From: Belnapia sp. F-4-1
GTDB lineage: Bacteria; Pseudomonadota; Alphaproteobacteria; Acetobacterales; Acetobacteraceae
NCBI RefSeq assembly: GCF_000802185.1
Contig: NZ_KN676113.1
Span: 3,389,019 to 3,453,018 of the forward strand
DNA length: 64,000 nucleotides
Direction: 5' to 3'
Below the pieces are notes generated by a model, which worked only from the letters and a program-made list of their open reading frames with translations, was not told the origin of the DNA and made no database searches. This document shows positions 1 to 8,904 of the stretch, piece by piece. The position numbers and the translations under genes were made by a program. Within the stretch, counting starts at the first letter, position 1, and each line of letters starts with the position of its first letter.

Positions 1-1
1 C

Positions 2-394
2 GCCTTGCGAATTTCCGCTGCCGGCATGCAGGCGCAGGCGACGCGGTTGCGGGTGGTTGCGGAAAACCTCGCCAATCGGGACAGCACCGGGCCAGCGCCT
101 GGGGCGGACCCCTATCGGCGGAAGACGGTGACCTTCGGCAATCGGCTGGACCGCAGCCTTGGCGTCGAGATGGTGCAGATAAGGCGGATTGGAACGGCGC
201 CCGGGGATTTCCCGCAGCTTCATGACCCGTCGCACCCGGCGGCCGACGCGGCGGGCTATGTCAAGCGGCCCAATGTCGACAGCTTGGTCGAAATGATGGA
301 CATGCGCGAGGCGCAGCGGAGCTACAGCGCCAATCTGGCCGTACTCGAGACTACGCGCGGGATGCTGACGCGCACCATCGAGGCCCTGCGCTGA
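2..394 (+). CDS. flgC: Flagellar basal-body rod protein FlgC (5' end outside the window)
   Basis: FlgC is one of the proximal rod subunits that link the MS ring to the hook; it is exported through the flagellar type III apparatus. The frame is open from the first bases of the window, so the first few residues are missing. The N-terminal rod signature ATRLRVVAENLAN and the C-terminal helix EAQRSYSANLAVLE are both present; together they form the coiled-coil ends shared by rod, hook and filament proteins. The stop codon overlaps the fliE start (TGATG), which implies translational coupling. It is the first visible gene of a flgC-fliE-fliQ-fliR-flhB operon. Confidence 0.9.
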   Translation, partial: ALRISAAGMQAQATRLRVVAENLANRDSTGPAPGADPYRRKTVTFGNRLDRSLGVEMVQIRRIGTAPGDFPQLHDPSHPAADAAGYVKRPNVDSLVEMMDMREAQRSYSANLAVLETTRGMLTRTIEALR

Positions 395-684
395 TGCCGG
401 TGGCGATAGCGCCGGTCCAGGCCGCAGCGGCCTATCGTGCGGCGGCGGCGCCGGAGGTCCCGGCCGAGGGTGGCTTCGGCGCGACCCTGCAGCGGGCGGT
501 GGAAGGCGCGGTCGAGATGGGGCGAGGCGCCGATGCGGCCAGCACGCAGGCGCTGCTCGGCCAGGGCAGTGTGTCCGATGTGGTGATGGCGGTGTCGCGG
601 GCGGAACTTGCCTTGCAGACGGCGGTCGCGCTGCGGGATCGGGTGGTTTCAGCCTATCAGGACGTCATGCGGATGCCAATCTAG
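394..684 (+). CDS. fliE: Flagellar hook-basal body complex protein FliE
   Basis: FliE is the small adaptor between the MS ring and the proximal rod and is needed before other rod proteins are exported. The protein has 96 residues, usual for the family. The C-terminal half carries the conserved region: a block around VSDVVMAVSRAELALQTAV followed by a helix with an arginine (LRDRVVSAYQDVMRM), ending in MPI as FliE proteins often do. The alanine-rich first 30 residues are poorly conserved. It starts one base inside the flgC stop codon; 16 bp separate it from fliQ. Confidence 0.9.
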   Translation: MPVAIAPVQAAAAYRAAAAPEVPAEGGFGATLQRAVEGAVEMGRGADAASTQALLGQGSVSDVVMAVSRAELALQTAVALRDRVVSAYQDVMRMPI

Positions 685-700
685 CGCAGGAGGCGCGGAT

Positions 701-973
701 ATGGAGAACCAGTCTGTGCTGGCGGTGCGGGAGGCGTTGTGGATGGCGCTGCAGCTGGCCGGTCCGCCCCTGCTGGCGATGCTGGCGGTTGGGCTGGTGG
801 TGTCCGTCTTCCAGGCGCTGACGCAGGTGCAGGAGGCGACGCTGGCCTTCTTGCCGAAGCTCGTGGTGCTTGGGCTGGTGGCGCTGCTGCTCGGGCCGGC
901 CATGGCCGGGGCGATGCGAGGATATGCGGCGTCGCTTTTCGACCGGATGATCGCGGTCGGCGGGCAGCCCTGA
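701..973 (+). CDS. fliQ: Flagellar biosynthesis protein FliQ
   Basis: FliQ is an inner-membrane component of the flagellar type III export gate, assembled with FliP and FliR. The start at 701 is preceded by a good ribosome binding site (CAGGAGG at 687-693) and gives 90 residues, the normal size. Two hydrophobic segments are visible, about residues 18-40 and 52-74, and the family motif FQALTQVQEATLAFLPK lies between them. Longer in-frame starts upstream would run back into fliE and add atypical arginine-rich sequence, so they are not used. The stop overlaps the fliR start. Confidence 0.92.
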   Translation: MENQSVLAVREALWMALQLAGPPLLAMLAVGLVVSVFQALTQVQEATLAFLPKLVVLGLVALLLGPAMAGAMRGYAASLFDRMIAVGGQP

Positions 974-1725
974 TGGTGGAGGCGCTCCCCGCGCTGGCGT
1001 TCCAGGCAATGCTGTTGGTGGCGAGGCTCGGCGGGGCAGTGCTGCTGTTGCCCGGGCTCGGCGAGCAGGACGTGCCTGCCAGCATCCGGCTTGCCCTGCT
1101 GCTGGCCTTGGTTGCGGTGCTGCTTCCCGTACTGGCGCCCGGGCTGCCACCGCTGCCGGCGGAACTGCCGGAGCTTCTGCGCCTGATGCTAACGGAAACG
1201 GCGATCGGGTTGTGGCTCGGCATGCTGGCGCGGCTGGTCGCGCTGGCGCTCGGCCAGGCGGGGCAAGTGGTGGGGTTGATGATTGGTCTAGCTAGTCCCC
1301 TGCAGACAGACCCGATGCTGGGCGCGCAGTCCTTAGCGACGGGGCGGTTGTTCACCTTGCTGGCGGCGTTGCTGGTCTTGTCCACGGGGCTGTATGCGGT
1401 GCCCTTGCGGGCCCTGGCGGAAAGTTACACGGCGTTGCCGCCGGGGGCGCCCTTGCCGCTGGGGCGGAGTGCGGAGTCGGTGGCGCAGGCGGTGGCCGAG
1501 AGCCTAGCCCTGGCCTTGCGCCTGGCCGGGCCACTGGTGCTGGCGGCCATGCTCGGGAATTTCGCGCTTGGCTTGCTCGCGCGGCTGGCACCCCAGGTGC
1601 AGGTGTTCACCGTCGCAGCGCCGGGGCAAATCCTGGGCGGGCTGTTGTTGCTCGGCCTCTTGCTGCCGGCGCTGGTCGCGGCGTGGCTGGGGGCCGCCAC
1701 CACTTCGCTCGCCTTGGCGTACTAG
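973..1725 (+). CDS. fliR: Flagellar biosynthesis protein FliR
   Basis: FliR is the third membrane subunit of the FliPQR export gate. The protein is 250 residues with at least five hydrophobic segments and the family's typical pattern of export-gate helices, including the central GLMIGLASPLQTDPMLGAQS region and the C-terminal APGQILGGLLLLGLLLPAL stretch. The start at 973 overlaps the fliQ stop (TGATG) and gives the expected N-terminus. The flhB gene follows after 3 bp. FliP itself is not seen in this window, so it must be elsewhere. Confidence 0.92.
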   Translation: MVEALPALAFQAMLLVARLGGAVLLLPGLGEQDVPASIRLALLLALVAVLLPVLAPGLPPLPAELPELLRLMLTETAIGLWLGMLARLVALALGQAGQVVGLMIGLASPLQTDPMLGAQSLATGRLFTLLAALLVLSTGLYAVPLRALAESYTALPPGAPLPLGRSAESVAQAVAESLALALRLAGPLVLAAMLGNFALGLLARLAPQVQVFTVAAPGQILGGLLLLGLLLPALVAAWLGAATTSLALAY

Positions 1726-1728
1726 GCG

Positions 1729-2778
1729 ATGGCAGAGGGGGAAGCGGCATCCGCGGAGGACCGGACAGAAGCTCCGACGCAACGGCGGCTGGATCGGGCA
1801 CGGGATGAGGGGCAGTCAGCCCTTTCGCGGGAGGTGGTTGGTTTCGCCACCTTGCTGGCCGGGACGCTGGCCGGGTTCCTGACCTTGCCACCGCTCGGTG
1901 CGGAGTGGCTGCGGCTGATGCGGGCCTTGCTGGAGATGCCGGGGGAAGGGGCGGTGCTGGCGCCGGCCTTGCTGCGGCAATCGGCGCTGACCCTCCTGCC
2001 GGTGCTGGGTTTGGTGGCGCTGGCGGGGATGCTGGCGAGCCTGGCGCAAACCGGAATGGTGATGCGAGCGGAAGCCTTGGCGCCGCAGTTGAGTCGGCTC
2101 AACCCGGCGGCGGCGCTGAAGCGCTTGCTCGGGCCGGATGGGCTGGCGGAGTTGGCGCGAACCCTGATGAAGCTGGCACTGGTCGGGGCGGCCGTCTGGC
2201 ATGCCGTCGACCTGTCGATGCTGCAGATGCTGCTGCACCTGCCTGCCACGATGCTCCTCGACGAGGTCGGGCGAGGGAGCTTGCGGCTGCTGGTGGCGGC
2301 GCTCTTCGCCCTCGGGGCACTCGCCTTGCTCGATTTGCTGTGGGTGCGCTGGCGGCACCTGCGGCGAATGCGGATGAGCCGCGAAGAACTGCGGCAAGAG
2401 TACCGAGAGAGCGAAGGCGACCCGCATATCAAGGCCCGGTTGCGGCAACTGCGGGAGCAGCGGGCGCGCCGGCGGATGCTGGCGGCGGTGCCCAAAGCAA
2501 CGGTTGTCGTAACGAACCCAACTCATTACGCTATCGCGCTGTCTTATGCGCCGGGTCAGGCCTCGGCGCCGAAGCTGGTGGCGAAAGGGGTGGATGCCAT
2601 GGCGGCACGGATCCGGGCTGCGGCAACCGAGCATGGCGTGCCGATCGTTGAGAACCCACCGCTTGCCCGGGCACTCTGGCGGCAGGAAGTGGATAGCGAA
2701 ATTCCGGCCGAGCATTGGCAGGCGGTAGCCGAGATCATCGCCTATGTCTGGCGGCTGCAGGGGCAACGTCATGGCTAA
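1729..2778 (+). CDS. flhB: Flagellar biosynthesis protein FlhB
   Basis: FlhB is the export-substrate specificity switch of the flagellar secretion system. The 349-residue protein begins with the usual charged segment (DRTEAPTQRRLDRARDEGQ), has four membrane helices between about residues 30 and 215, and a cytoplasmic domain containing the autocleavage motif TNPTHYA, with the scissile Asn263-Pro264. Family members cleave themselves at this bond to switch from rod/hook to filament export; nothing here suggests loss of that activity. The last 8 bases overlap the start of the CckA-like kinase gene, so the two are probably cotranscribed and translationally linked. Confidence 0.95.
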   Translation: MAEGEAASAEDRTEAPTQRRLDRARDEGQSALSREVVGFATLLAGTLAGFLTLPPLGAEWLRLMRALLEMPGEGAVLAPALLRQSALTLLPVLGLVALAGMLASLAQTGMVMRAEALAPQLSRLNPAAALKRLLGPDGLAELARTLMKLALVGAAVWHAVDLSMLQMLLHLPATMLLDEVGRGSLRLLVAALFALGALALLDLLWVRWRHLRRMRMSREELRQEYRESEGDPHIKARLRQLREQRARRRMLAAVPKATVVVTNPTHYAIALSYAPGQASAPKLVAKGVDAMAARIRAAATEHGVPIVENPPLARALWRQEVDSEIPAEHWQAVAEIIAYVWRLQGQRHG

Positions 2779-4186
2779 GTCCCCGACGGCCTTGCGGGCG
2801 GCGTTCCGGACCCTTTTCGAAGCGGCACCAGAAGGGCTGGCGCTGCTTGATGCCCGGGGGAGGGTTATCGAGGCGAATCCGGCATTCGGCCGGATGGCCG
2901 GGCCGGGGGCAAAGCCCGGACATGCGGCGACCGGCTTGCTGGCGGCGGTGGACCGGCCGGCCCTGGCGGCGCTGCTGGCAGGGGCCGGGCCGGCGAGCCT
3001 GCAGGCCTCACCGACCGGGAGTGGCGAGGCCGAATGGACCGTCACCGTCAAGCCCCTGCCGGATGGGCAGAAGCTGCTGCGAGTCGCCGACCACGGCGCC
3101 AAGCGGCGGACCGAGGCGCGGCTGGCGGCCGCCGGACGGCTGGAGCTGCTCGGTCGGCTCACCGGCGGGGTCGTGCACGACATGAACAACCTGCTGGCGG
3201 CCATTCGCGGCAGTGCCGATGCCATGCGAGCCGAGGGCTTGGCGCCGCCGGTCCTGGCGGAATTACAGGAGATCGAGGATGCGGCGCAGCGCGGTTCGGC
3301 GCTGATCGGCCAGCTGCTGGCCTTCATCCGGCCGGGGCAGGCGGCACCCGGCCAGCTGGAGCTCGATGCGGCAATCGAGGCGCTCGCGCCGATGCTGCGG
3401 CGTCTGCTGGGGGTGGGGGTGCGGCTGGACCTTACCCTGCACGCGCCCGGGGCGAAGGTGAGGTTGGCGGCAGTGCAGCTCGACCAGCTGGTGCTGAACC
3501 TTGCGGTGAATGCGGGAGAGGCGATGCCGGAGGGGGGCAGCCTCGACATCACCACGCGGCTGGAGGCGGGCGAGGTGGTGCTGGCGGTGCGGGATACCGG
3601 GCGGGGAATTTTGCCCGAGGCGATGCCGCGGCTGTTCGAGCCCTTCTTCACCACACGGGCGGCGTCGGGTGGCACCGGGCTCGGCCTGGCGACGGTGCAG
3701 GATATCGTCGCCGGTGCCGGCGGGCGGATTGCGGTGGAGAGCAAGCCGGGTCAAGGGGCCTGTTTCCTGATCCACCTGCCCTGTTGCGAAGTGGTCGAGC
3801 CGCGGCCGGCATCGGTGGTGCAGGGGCCGGTGCTGCTGGTGGAGGATGAGGCGGTGCTGCGGCGGCTCGCCGAGCGGGTGCTTGGCCGGGCCGGGTATAC
3901 CCTGATGCTCGCCGAGCATGCCGAGGCTGCGCTCGACCTGCTCGAGCGGGCGCCGGCGCCAGGAGTGCTGGTGAGCGACATCGCCTTGCCAGGAATGGAC
4001 GGGCTGGCGCTGGCGCGGCGGCTGCGCGCGCGATGGCCGGACCTGCCGGTGGTTCTCACCTCCGGCTATGCCGCGCTACAGGCGGATCTGGCGGCGGAAG
4101 GCTTCCAGTTGCTGGCGAAGCCTTACACGCCTGCGGAGCTGACATCGGCCCTGGCGGCGGCCCGGCGGGAGCCGGTTGCAGCATGA
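2771..4186 (+). CDS. cckA: CckA-like hybrid histidine kinase without membrane segments
   Basis: The 471-residue protein has a single PAS-like domain (about residues 12-110), a dimerisation domain with the CckA/NtrB-type H-box GGVVHDMNNLL (phospho-accepting His136), an ATPase domain (N-box Asn247, DTGRGI at 275-280, GTGLGL at 302-307 region) and a C-terminal receiver (acidic pair 358-360, Asp403, Lys450). CckA is the kinase that drives CtrA phosphorylation through ChpT in Alphaproteobacteria, and in some of them it lies next to flhB, as here. Classical CckA has two N-terminal membrane helices and about 690 residues; this one has none visible. The start at 2771 is chosen because it gives the PAS domain directly; it overlaps flhB by 8 bp. 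The symbol rests on domain type plus synteny and is therefore tentative. Confidence 0.7.
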   Translation: MAKSPTALRAAFRTLFEAAPEGLALLDARGRVIEANPAFGRMAGPGAKPGHAATGLLAAVDRPALAALLAGAGPASLQASPTGSGEAEWTVTVKPLPDGQKLLRVADHGAKRRTEARLAAAGRLELLGRLTGGVVHDMNNLLAAIRGSADAMRAEGLAPPVLAELQEIEDAAQRGSALIGQLLAFIRPGQAAPGQLELDAAIEALAPMLRRLLGVGVRLDLTLHAPGAKVRLAAVQLDQLVLNLAVNAGEAMPEGGSLDITTRLEAGEVVLAVRDTGRGILPEAMPRLFEPFFTTRAASGGTGLGLATVQDIVAGAGGRIAVESKPGQGACFLIHLPCCEVVEPRPASVVQGPVLLVEDEAVLRRLAERVLGRAGYTLMLAEHAEAALDLLERAPAPGVLVSDIALPGMDGLALARRLRARWPDLPVVLTSGYAALQADLAAEGFQLLAKPYTPAELTSALAAARREPVAA

Positions 4187-4341
4187 AGGTGTTTTCCAAA
4201 TGTTCTTGTTTTCCGGTGGCGCCGAGCCCATACTTTGACAGTGCCATTGCGAGGCGATGGTTTTAGTTACGATCCTGTTTCATTCTCAGCTCCTTGCGTG
4301 TAGTTTGGGCGGGTGAACGGGGCCAGGACGGGATAGCCAGG
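4187..4341 (+). promoter_or_regulatory. recA upstream region with a candidate SOS (LexA) box
   Basis: The 155 bp before recA is less GC-rich than its surroundings. At 4191-4205 lies GTTT-N7-GTTC, one mismatch from the alphaproteobacterial LexA target GTTC-N7-GTTC. A perfect -35 hexamer TTGACA is at 4235-4240, but no convincing -10 element follows at 16-18 bp. LexA control of recA is established for many relatives; here it is inferred from one imperfect site. Confidence 0.4.
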
Positions 4342-5397
4342 ATGGATAAGGGAAAGGCGCTCGACGCCGCGCTCAGCCAGATCGAACGGGCCTTCGGCAA
4401 GGGGTCCATCATGAAGATGGGCGCCCGCCAGGCGCTGGACGGTGAGATCGAGGTGATCTCGACGGGCTCGCTTGGCCTCGACATCGCGCTCGGCATCGGC
4501 GGTGTGCCGAAGGGCCGCATCATCGAGATCTATGGGCCGGAAAGCTCGGGCAAGACTACGCTCGCGCTGCACATGATCGCCGAGGCCCAGAAAAAGGGCG
4601 GCACTTGCGCCTTCATCGATGCCGAGCATGCACTCGATCCGGGCTATGCAAAGAAGCTCGGCGTCGATATCGACAACCTGCTGATCAGCCAGCCGGATGC
4701 CGGCGAGCAGGCGCTCGAGATCTGCGACACGCTGGTGCGCTCCGGCGCGATCGACGTGCTGGTGGTCGACAGCGTGGCCGCGCTGGTGCCGCGGGCGGAG
4801 CTCGAGGGCGAGATGGGCGACAGCCATGTCGGCCTGCATGCCCGGCTCATGTCCCAGGCGCTGCGCAAGCTGACGGGCACCGTCTCCCGCTCGAACTGCC
4901 TGCTGATCTTCCTGAACCAGATCCGGCTCAAGATCGGCGTCATGTTCGGCAACCCGGAGACGACGACGGGCGGCAACGCGCTGAAATTCTATGCCTCGAT
5001 CCGCATGGAAATCCGCCGCATCGGCGCCATCAAGGACCGGGAGAGCGTGGTCGGCAACCAGACCCGGGTGAAGGTGGTGAAGAACAAGATGGCGCCGCCG
5101 TTCCGGCAGGTCGAGTTCGACATCATGTATGGCGAGGGGATCTCCAAGGTCGGCGAGCTGGTTGATCTCGGCGTGAAGGCCGGCGTGGTCGAGAAGTCGG
5201 GCGCCTGGTTCAGCGCCGAGGGCCAGCGGATCGGCCAGGGGCGGGAGAATGCCAAGCAGTTCCTCCGCGACAACCCGGCCATGGGCGCCGGCATCGAGGC
5301 CAAGGTGCGGGCGCAGGCCGGCATCGTCGCCAATGCCATGCTGACGGGCGAAAGCGAGTCGGCCGAGAGCGAGGACGAGGCGGCGCCGGCCGAGTAA
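4342..5397 (+). CDS. recA: Recombinase RecA
   Basis: RecA forms the ATP-dependent filament on single-stranded DNA for homologous recombination and activates LexA self-cleavage. The protein has 351 residues. The Walker A motif GPESSGKTT spans residues 65-73, the Walker B segment LVVDSVAAL and loop L1/L2 regions are intact, and the C-terminus is acidic as usual. The start at 4342 ([21 protein letters not shown]) is the standard RecA N-terminus; an in-frame TTG at 4294 would add 16 unconserved residues and is rejected. The gene is followed by a strong hairpin and then alaS, a common alphaproteobacterial neighbour. Confidence 0.98.
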   Translation: MDKGKALDAALSQIERAFGKGSIMKMGARQALDGEIEVISTGSLGLDIALGIGGVPKGRIIEIYGPESSGKTTLALHMIAEAQKKGGTCAFIDAEHALDPGYAKKLGVDIDNLLISQPDAGEQALEICDTLVRSGAIDVLVVDSVAALVPRAELEGEMGDSHVGLHARLMSQALRKLTGTVSRSNCLLIFLNQIRLKIGVMFGNPETTTGGNALKFYASIRMEIRRIGAIKDRESVVGNQTRVKVVKNKMAPPFRQVEFDIMYGEGISKVGELVDLGVKAGVVEKSGAWFSAEGQRIGQGRENAKQFLRDNPAMGAGIEAKVRAQAGIVANAMLTGESESAESEDEAAPAE

Positions 5398-5407
5398 GCC
5401 GGCGCCT

Positions 5408-5445
5408 CTCGACGCCTCCTGCCCTGCGCGGTAGGAGGCGTCGAG
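5408..5445 (+). terminator. Hairpin after recA
   Basis: A perfect 13-bp inverted repeat (CTCGACGCCTCCT at 5408-5420, matched at 5433-5445) with a 12-base loop starts 11 bases after the recA stop. No run of T follows, so it may act as a Rho-assisted terminator or as a 3'-end stabiliser. Confidence 0.6.
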
Positions 5446-5494
5446 GCCCCGCGGCCGGGATGCGGCGGGGCGGAAGACAGGACCGGCACCGGCG

Positions 5495-8146
5495 ATGACC
5501 AGCAGCAACGATATCCGCGCGACCTTCCTCGGCTATTTCGGCCGCAACGGGCATCAGGTGGTCGAAAGCTCGCCTCTGGTGCCGCGGAACGACCCGACGC
5601 TGATGTTCGCCAACAGCGGCATGGTGCAGTTCAAGAATGTCTTCACGGGGCAGGAGAAACGACCCTACAGCCGGGCGACGACGGCGCAGAAATGCGTCCG
5701 CGCGGGCGGCAAGCACAACGACCTGGACAATGTCGGCTATACGGCCCGGCACCATACCTTCTTCGAGATGCTGGGGAATTTCTCCTTCGGCGACTATTTC
5801 AAGGAACAGGCGATCGCCCATGCCTGGGAACTGCTGACCCGGGACTTCGGCCTGCCGAAGGACAAGTTGCTGGTCACGGTCTTTTCCGAGGATGAGCAGG
5901 CGCCGGTCTATTGGAAGAAGATCGCCGGGCTGCCGGACAGCCGGATCATCCGTATCCCGACCAGCGACAATTTCTGGCGCATGGGGGATACGGGGCCCTG
6001 CGGGCCGTGCTCCGAGATCTTCTATGACCATGGGGAGCATATCCCGGGCGGACCGCCGGGCTCGCCGGACGAGGATGGCGACCGGTTCATCGAGATCTGG
6101 AATCTCGTGTTCATGCAGTTCGAGGAGGGACCGCCCGGCACCCGCGTGCCGCTGCCGCGGCCCTCGATCGATACCGGCATGGGGTTGGAACGGTTTGCCG
6201 CGATCCTCCAGGGCAAGCACGACAATTATGATACGGATACGCTCCGGGCACTGATCCTCGCCTCGGCCGAGGCGACCGGCCAAAACCCTGACGGCCGGTG
6301 GAAGACCAGCCATCGCGTGGTTGCGGACCATCTGCGGGCCGGCACCTTTCTGATGGCCGATGGCGTCATGCCCTCCAACGAGGGGCGAGGCTATGTGCTG
6401 CGGCGCATCCTGCGACGGGCGATGCGGCATGCGCATATGATGGGCTCGCGGGAGCCGCTGCTGAACCAGCTCGTGCCGGCGCTGATCCGGCAGATGGGCG
6501 CGGCCTATCCGGAAATCGTGCGGGCCGAGGCGCTGGTCACTGAGACCTTCAAGCTGGAGGAGACGCGCTTCCGCAACCTGCTTGAGCGCGGGCTCGGCCT
6601 TCTGGCCGATGAGAGCGGCAAGCTCGGCGAGGGCGGCGTGCTGTCGGGCGAGGTGGCGTTCCGGCTGTATGACACCTACGGCTTCCCGCTCGACCTGACG
6701 CAGGATGCGCTGCGGGCGGAGGGGCGCGGCGTCGATGTCGCCGGCTTCGAGGCGGCGATGGCGGAGCAGCGCCGGCGGGCACGGGCGGCCTGGGCCGGCA
6801 GCGGCGAGGCGGCGACGGATGCCGTCTGGTTCGACATCAAGGAGCGGGTTGGGGCGAGCGAGTTCCTCGGCTACAGCACGGAGTCCGCCGAGGGCGAGAT
6901 CCTGGCCGTCATCGCGGATGGCAAGGCCGTCGAGAGTGCCGGGCCGGGGGCGGAGGTCGCCGTGGTGCTGAACCAGACGCCCTTCTATGCCGAGAGCGGC
7001 GGGCAGGTGGGCGATGCCGGGCTGATCTCGGCGGGCGAGGCCTGCCGGATCGTGGTGCGGGATACGCAGAAGAAGCTCGGCGACTTCTTCGTCCATTACG
7101 GCACCGTCGCGCATGGTGAGGCGCGGGCGGGGCTGGCGGTGCTGGCGGAGGTCGATCATGGGCGGCGGGGGGCGATCCGCGCGCATCACAGCGCGACGCA
7201 CCTGCTGCATGAGGCGCTGCGGCGGCGGCTCGGCAGTCATGTGGCGCAGAAGGGCTCGCTCAATGCGCCGGACCGGCTGCGTTTCGACGTCTCCCAGCCG
7301 ACGCCGATGACGGCGGAGGACATCGCCTGGGCCGAGGCGGAGGTGAATTCCCGCATCCGCGAGAATGCCGAAGTGACGACGCGGTTGATGACGCCGGAGC
7401 AGGCGGTCGGCGTCGGGGCCATGGCGCTGTTCGGCGAGAAGTATGGCGACGAGGTGCGGGTCGTCGGCATGGGGCATGATCCGGCGGCCACCGAGAAGCA
7501 GGGCGTCTATTCGCTTGAGCTGTGTGGCGGCACACATGTGCGGCGGACGGGCGATATTGGCTTGTTCAAGATTGTTTCCGAGGGCGCAGTTTCGGCCGGC
7601 GTGCGGCGGGTCGAGGCCGTGACGGGCGAGGCGGCGCTGGCGCTCGTCGAGGATCAGGCGCGGCAGTTGACCGAGACGGCGCAGGCGCTGCGCGTGGCCC
7701 CGGCCGAGGTGCCGGCCCGGGTCGCGGCCCTGGTCGAGGAGCGGCGGCGGCTGGAACGCGAGGTCAGCGAGCTGCGGAAGAAGCTGGCGACGGGTGGCGC
7801 GGCGGCGGAGGCGGAGAGCATCGGCGGGCTTCGCGTGGCGCTGCGCAATCTTGGCGACATCCCGGCGCGCGACCTGAAGGGCGTGGCGGAGGCCATTCTC
7901 AAGGGCGGCACGGCGGATGTGGCGGCGCTGGTCTCCACCGCGGAGGGCAAGGCGAGCATCGTCGTCGGGCTCGGCGAGGCGGCGCGGGGCAAGGCGGACG
8001 CTGTCGCCCTGGTGCGTGCGGCGAGCGCGGCGGCGGGCGGCAAGGGCGGCGGCGGCCGGCCAGAGATGGCGCAGGCGGGCGGGCCGGATGCGGCGCTGGC
8101 CGATGCGGCTCTGGAGGCCGTCAGGGCGGCGCTCGTGGCCGCCTGA
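5495..8146 (+). CDS. alaS: Alanyl-tRNA synthetase
   Basis: AlaRS charges tRNA-Ala and hydrolyses mischarged Ser/Gly-tRNA. The 883-residue protein is full length. The class II catalytic core opens with the motif 1 region (FFGRNGH-like start, [20 protein letters not shown]), and the tRNA-recognition domain follows. The editing domain has its zinc ligands in [11 protein letters not shown] and [10 protein letters not shown]. The C-terminal coiled-coil and glycine-rich C-Ala domain end in the usual [13 protein letters not shown] motif. It starts 97 bp after recA, beyond the hairpin, and has no close downstream partner on the same strand. Confidence 0.97.
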   Translation: MTSSNDIRATFLGYFGRNGHQVVESSPLVPRNDPTLMFANSGMVQFKNVFTGQEKRPYSRATTAQKCVRAGGKHNDLDNVGYTARHHTFFEMLGNFSFGDYFKEQAIAHAWELLTRDFGLPKDKLLVTVFSEDEQAPVYWKKIAGLPDSRIIRIPTSDNFWRMGDTGPCGPCSEIFYDHGEHIPGGPPGSPDEDGDRFIEIWNLVFMQFEEGPPGTRVPLPRPSIDTGMGLERFAAILQGKHDNYDTDTLRALILASAEATGQNPDGRWKTSHRVVADHLRAGTFLMADGVMPSNEGRGYVLRRILRRAMRHAHMMGSREPLLNQLVPALIRQMGAAYPEIVRAEALVTETFKLEETRFRNLLERGLGLLADESGKLGEGGVLSGEVAFRLYDTYGFPLDLTQDALRAEGRGVDVAGFEAAMAEQRRRARAAWAGSGEAATDAVWFDIKERVGASEFLGYSTESAEGEILAVIADGKAVESAGPGAEVAVVLNQTPFYAESGGQVGDAGLISAGEACRIVVRDTQKKLGDFFVHYGTVAHGEARAGLAVLAEVDHGRRGAIRAHHSATHLLHEALRRRLGSHVAQKGSLNAPDRLRFDVSQPTPMTAEDIAWAEAEVNSRIRENAEVTTRLMTPEQAVGVGAMALFGEKYGDEVRVVGMGHDPAATEKQGVYSLELCGGTHVRRTGDIGLFKIVSEGAVSAGVRRVEAVTGEAALALVEDQARQLTETAQALRVAPAEVPARVAALVEERRRLEREVSELRKKLATGGAAAEAESIGGLRVALRNLGDIPARDLKGVAEAILKGGTADVAALVSTAEGKASIVVGLGEAARGKADAVALVRAASAAAGGKGGGGRPEMAQAGGPDAALADAALEAVRAALVAA

Positions 8147-8156
8147 CCGGCACCGC

Positions 8157-8834
8157 TCAGCTGCGCAGGGCCTCGCGGACTACGGAGCGGAATTCGCGGC
8201 GGTAGAGCTCGCGCATGACCAGGAGGCTGGCCAGGATCAACGCCAGCGGGTGGAGGATCCAGGCCAGCGCCGCCAGGCCGAAATAGTAGGCACGCAGCCC
8301 GCTGTTGAAGTGGCCGGCGGCGCGGTTGGCGACCTTGGCGGCCATCTCGGCGTGGTGCGCCTGGCCGGGGTCCTGCGGGTCCTGCGAGATGCCGCCCATG
8401 ACGATCGAGCAGTAATTGAACTGCCGGAGCGCCCAGGTCAGCTCGAAGAAGGCGCGGACGAAGATCAGCAGCAGCAGGGCGATCTTCATCTCCCAGGCTG
8501 CCGGGTCGGGCGCGGTGGCGAAGGGCAGGGCGCCGAAGACCCGGGCGCCAAGCTCTGGGCTGCCCAGCATCGCCACGAGGCCGCCCAGGATGAAGATGGC
8601 GGTGTTGGCGAGGAAGCTGGTGCTGTTCATCAGGTTGCCGACGATGTTCGTATCCATGATGCGGTTGTCCCGCGTCGCCATCACGCGCATCCAGCGCCGG
8701 CGGTGCTCGTCCATCGCCGCGATGACGCTGCGCCGGCGGAGCGCCGGGTGGCGGTCCACCAGTGTGGAGTAGATGGCCCAGCTGGCGGCGAAGACGCCGA
8801 AGGCCAGCCAGTCGAGCAGGGTCAGTGAATGCAT
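8157..8834 (-). CDS. DUF599 family membrane protein
   Basis: This is a 225-residue integral membrane protein with about four hydrophobic segments (roughly residues 8-25, 73-92, 110-130 and 190-210). The internal sequence RDNRIMDTNIVGNLMNSTSF and the conserved RAYYFGLAALAWILHP region are typical of the DUF599 family, whose function is not known. The start at 8834 (MHSLTLLDW) is preferred over one 18 bases upstream because it begins right at the first membrane helix. It is on the same strand as icd but behind icd's terminator, and converges with alaS, leaving only 10 bp between the two stops. Confidence 0.8.
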   Translation of the reverse strand: MHSLTLLDWLAFGVFAASWAIYSTLVDRHPALRRRSVIAAMDEHRRRWMRVMATRDNRIMDTNIVGNLMNSTSFLANTAIFILGGLVAMLGSPELGARVFGALPFATAPDPAAWEMKIALLLLIFVRAFFELTWALRQFNYCSIVMGGISQDPQDPGQAHHAEMAAKVANRAAGHFNSGLRAYYFGLAALAWILHPLALILASLLVMRELYRREFRSVVREALRS

Positions 8835-8850
8835 GCGGCCGGTATAGCGC

Positions 8851-8882
8851 AAAAAAAGGGCGGGCCGTTGCGGGCCCGCCCT
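8851..8882 (-). terminator. Rho-independent terminator of icd
   Basis: Read on the minus strand, a 9-bp GC-rich stem (8873-8881 paired with 8858-8866, six-base loop) is followed directly by seven T residues (8857-8851). It lies 23 bp after the icd stop and just before the DUF599 start, so it should separate the two transcripts. This is the best canonical terminator in the window. Confidence 0.9.
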
Positions 8883-8904
8883 CCTTCCGTGGCAGCGGCT
8901 GGGC

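Noticed and set aside
5210-7537. Minus-strand open frame of 775 codons opposite alaS and the end of recA
   Set aside because: alaS is certain on the plus strand and the antisense product has no recognisable domain.
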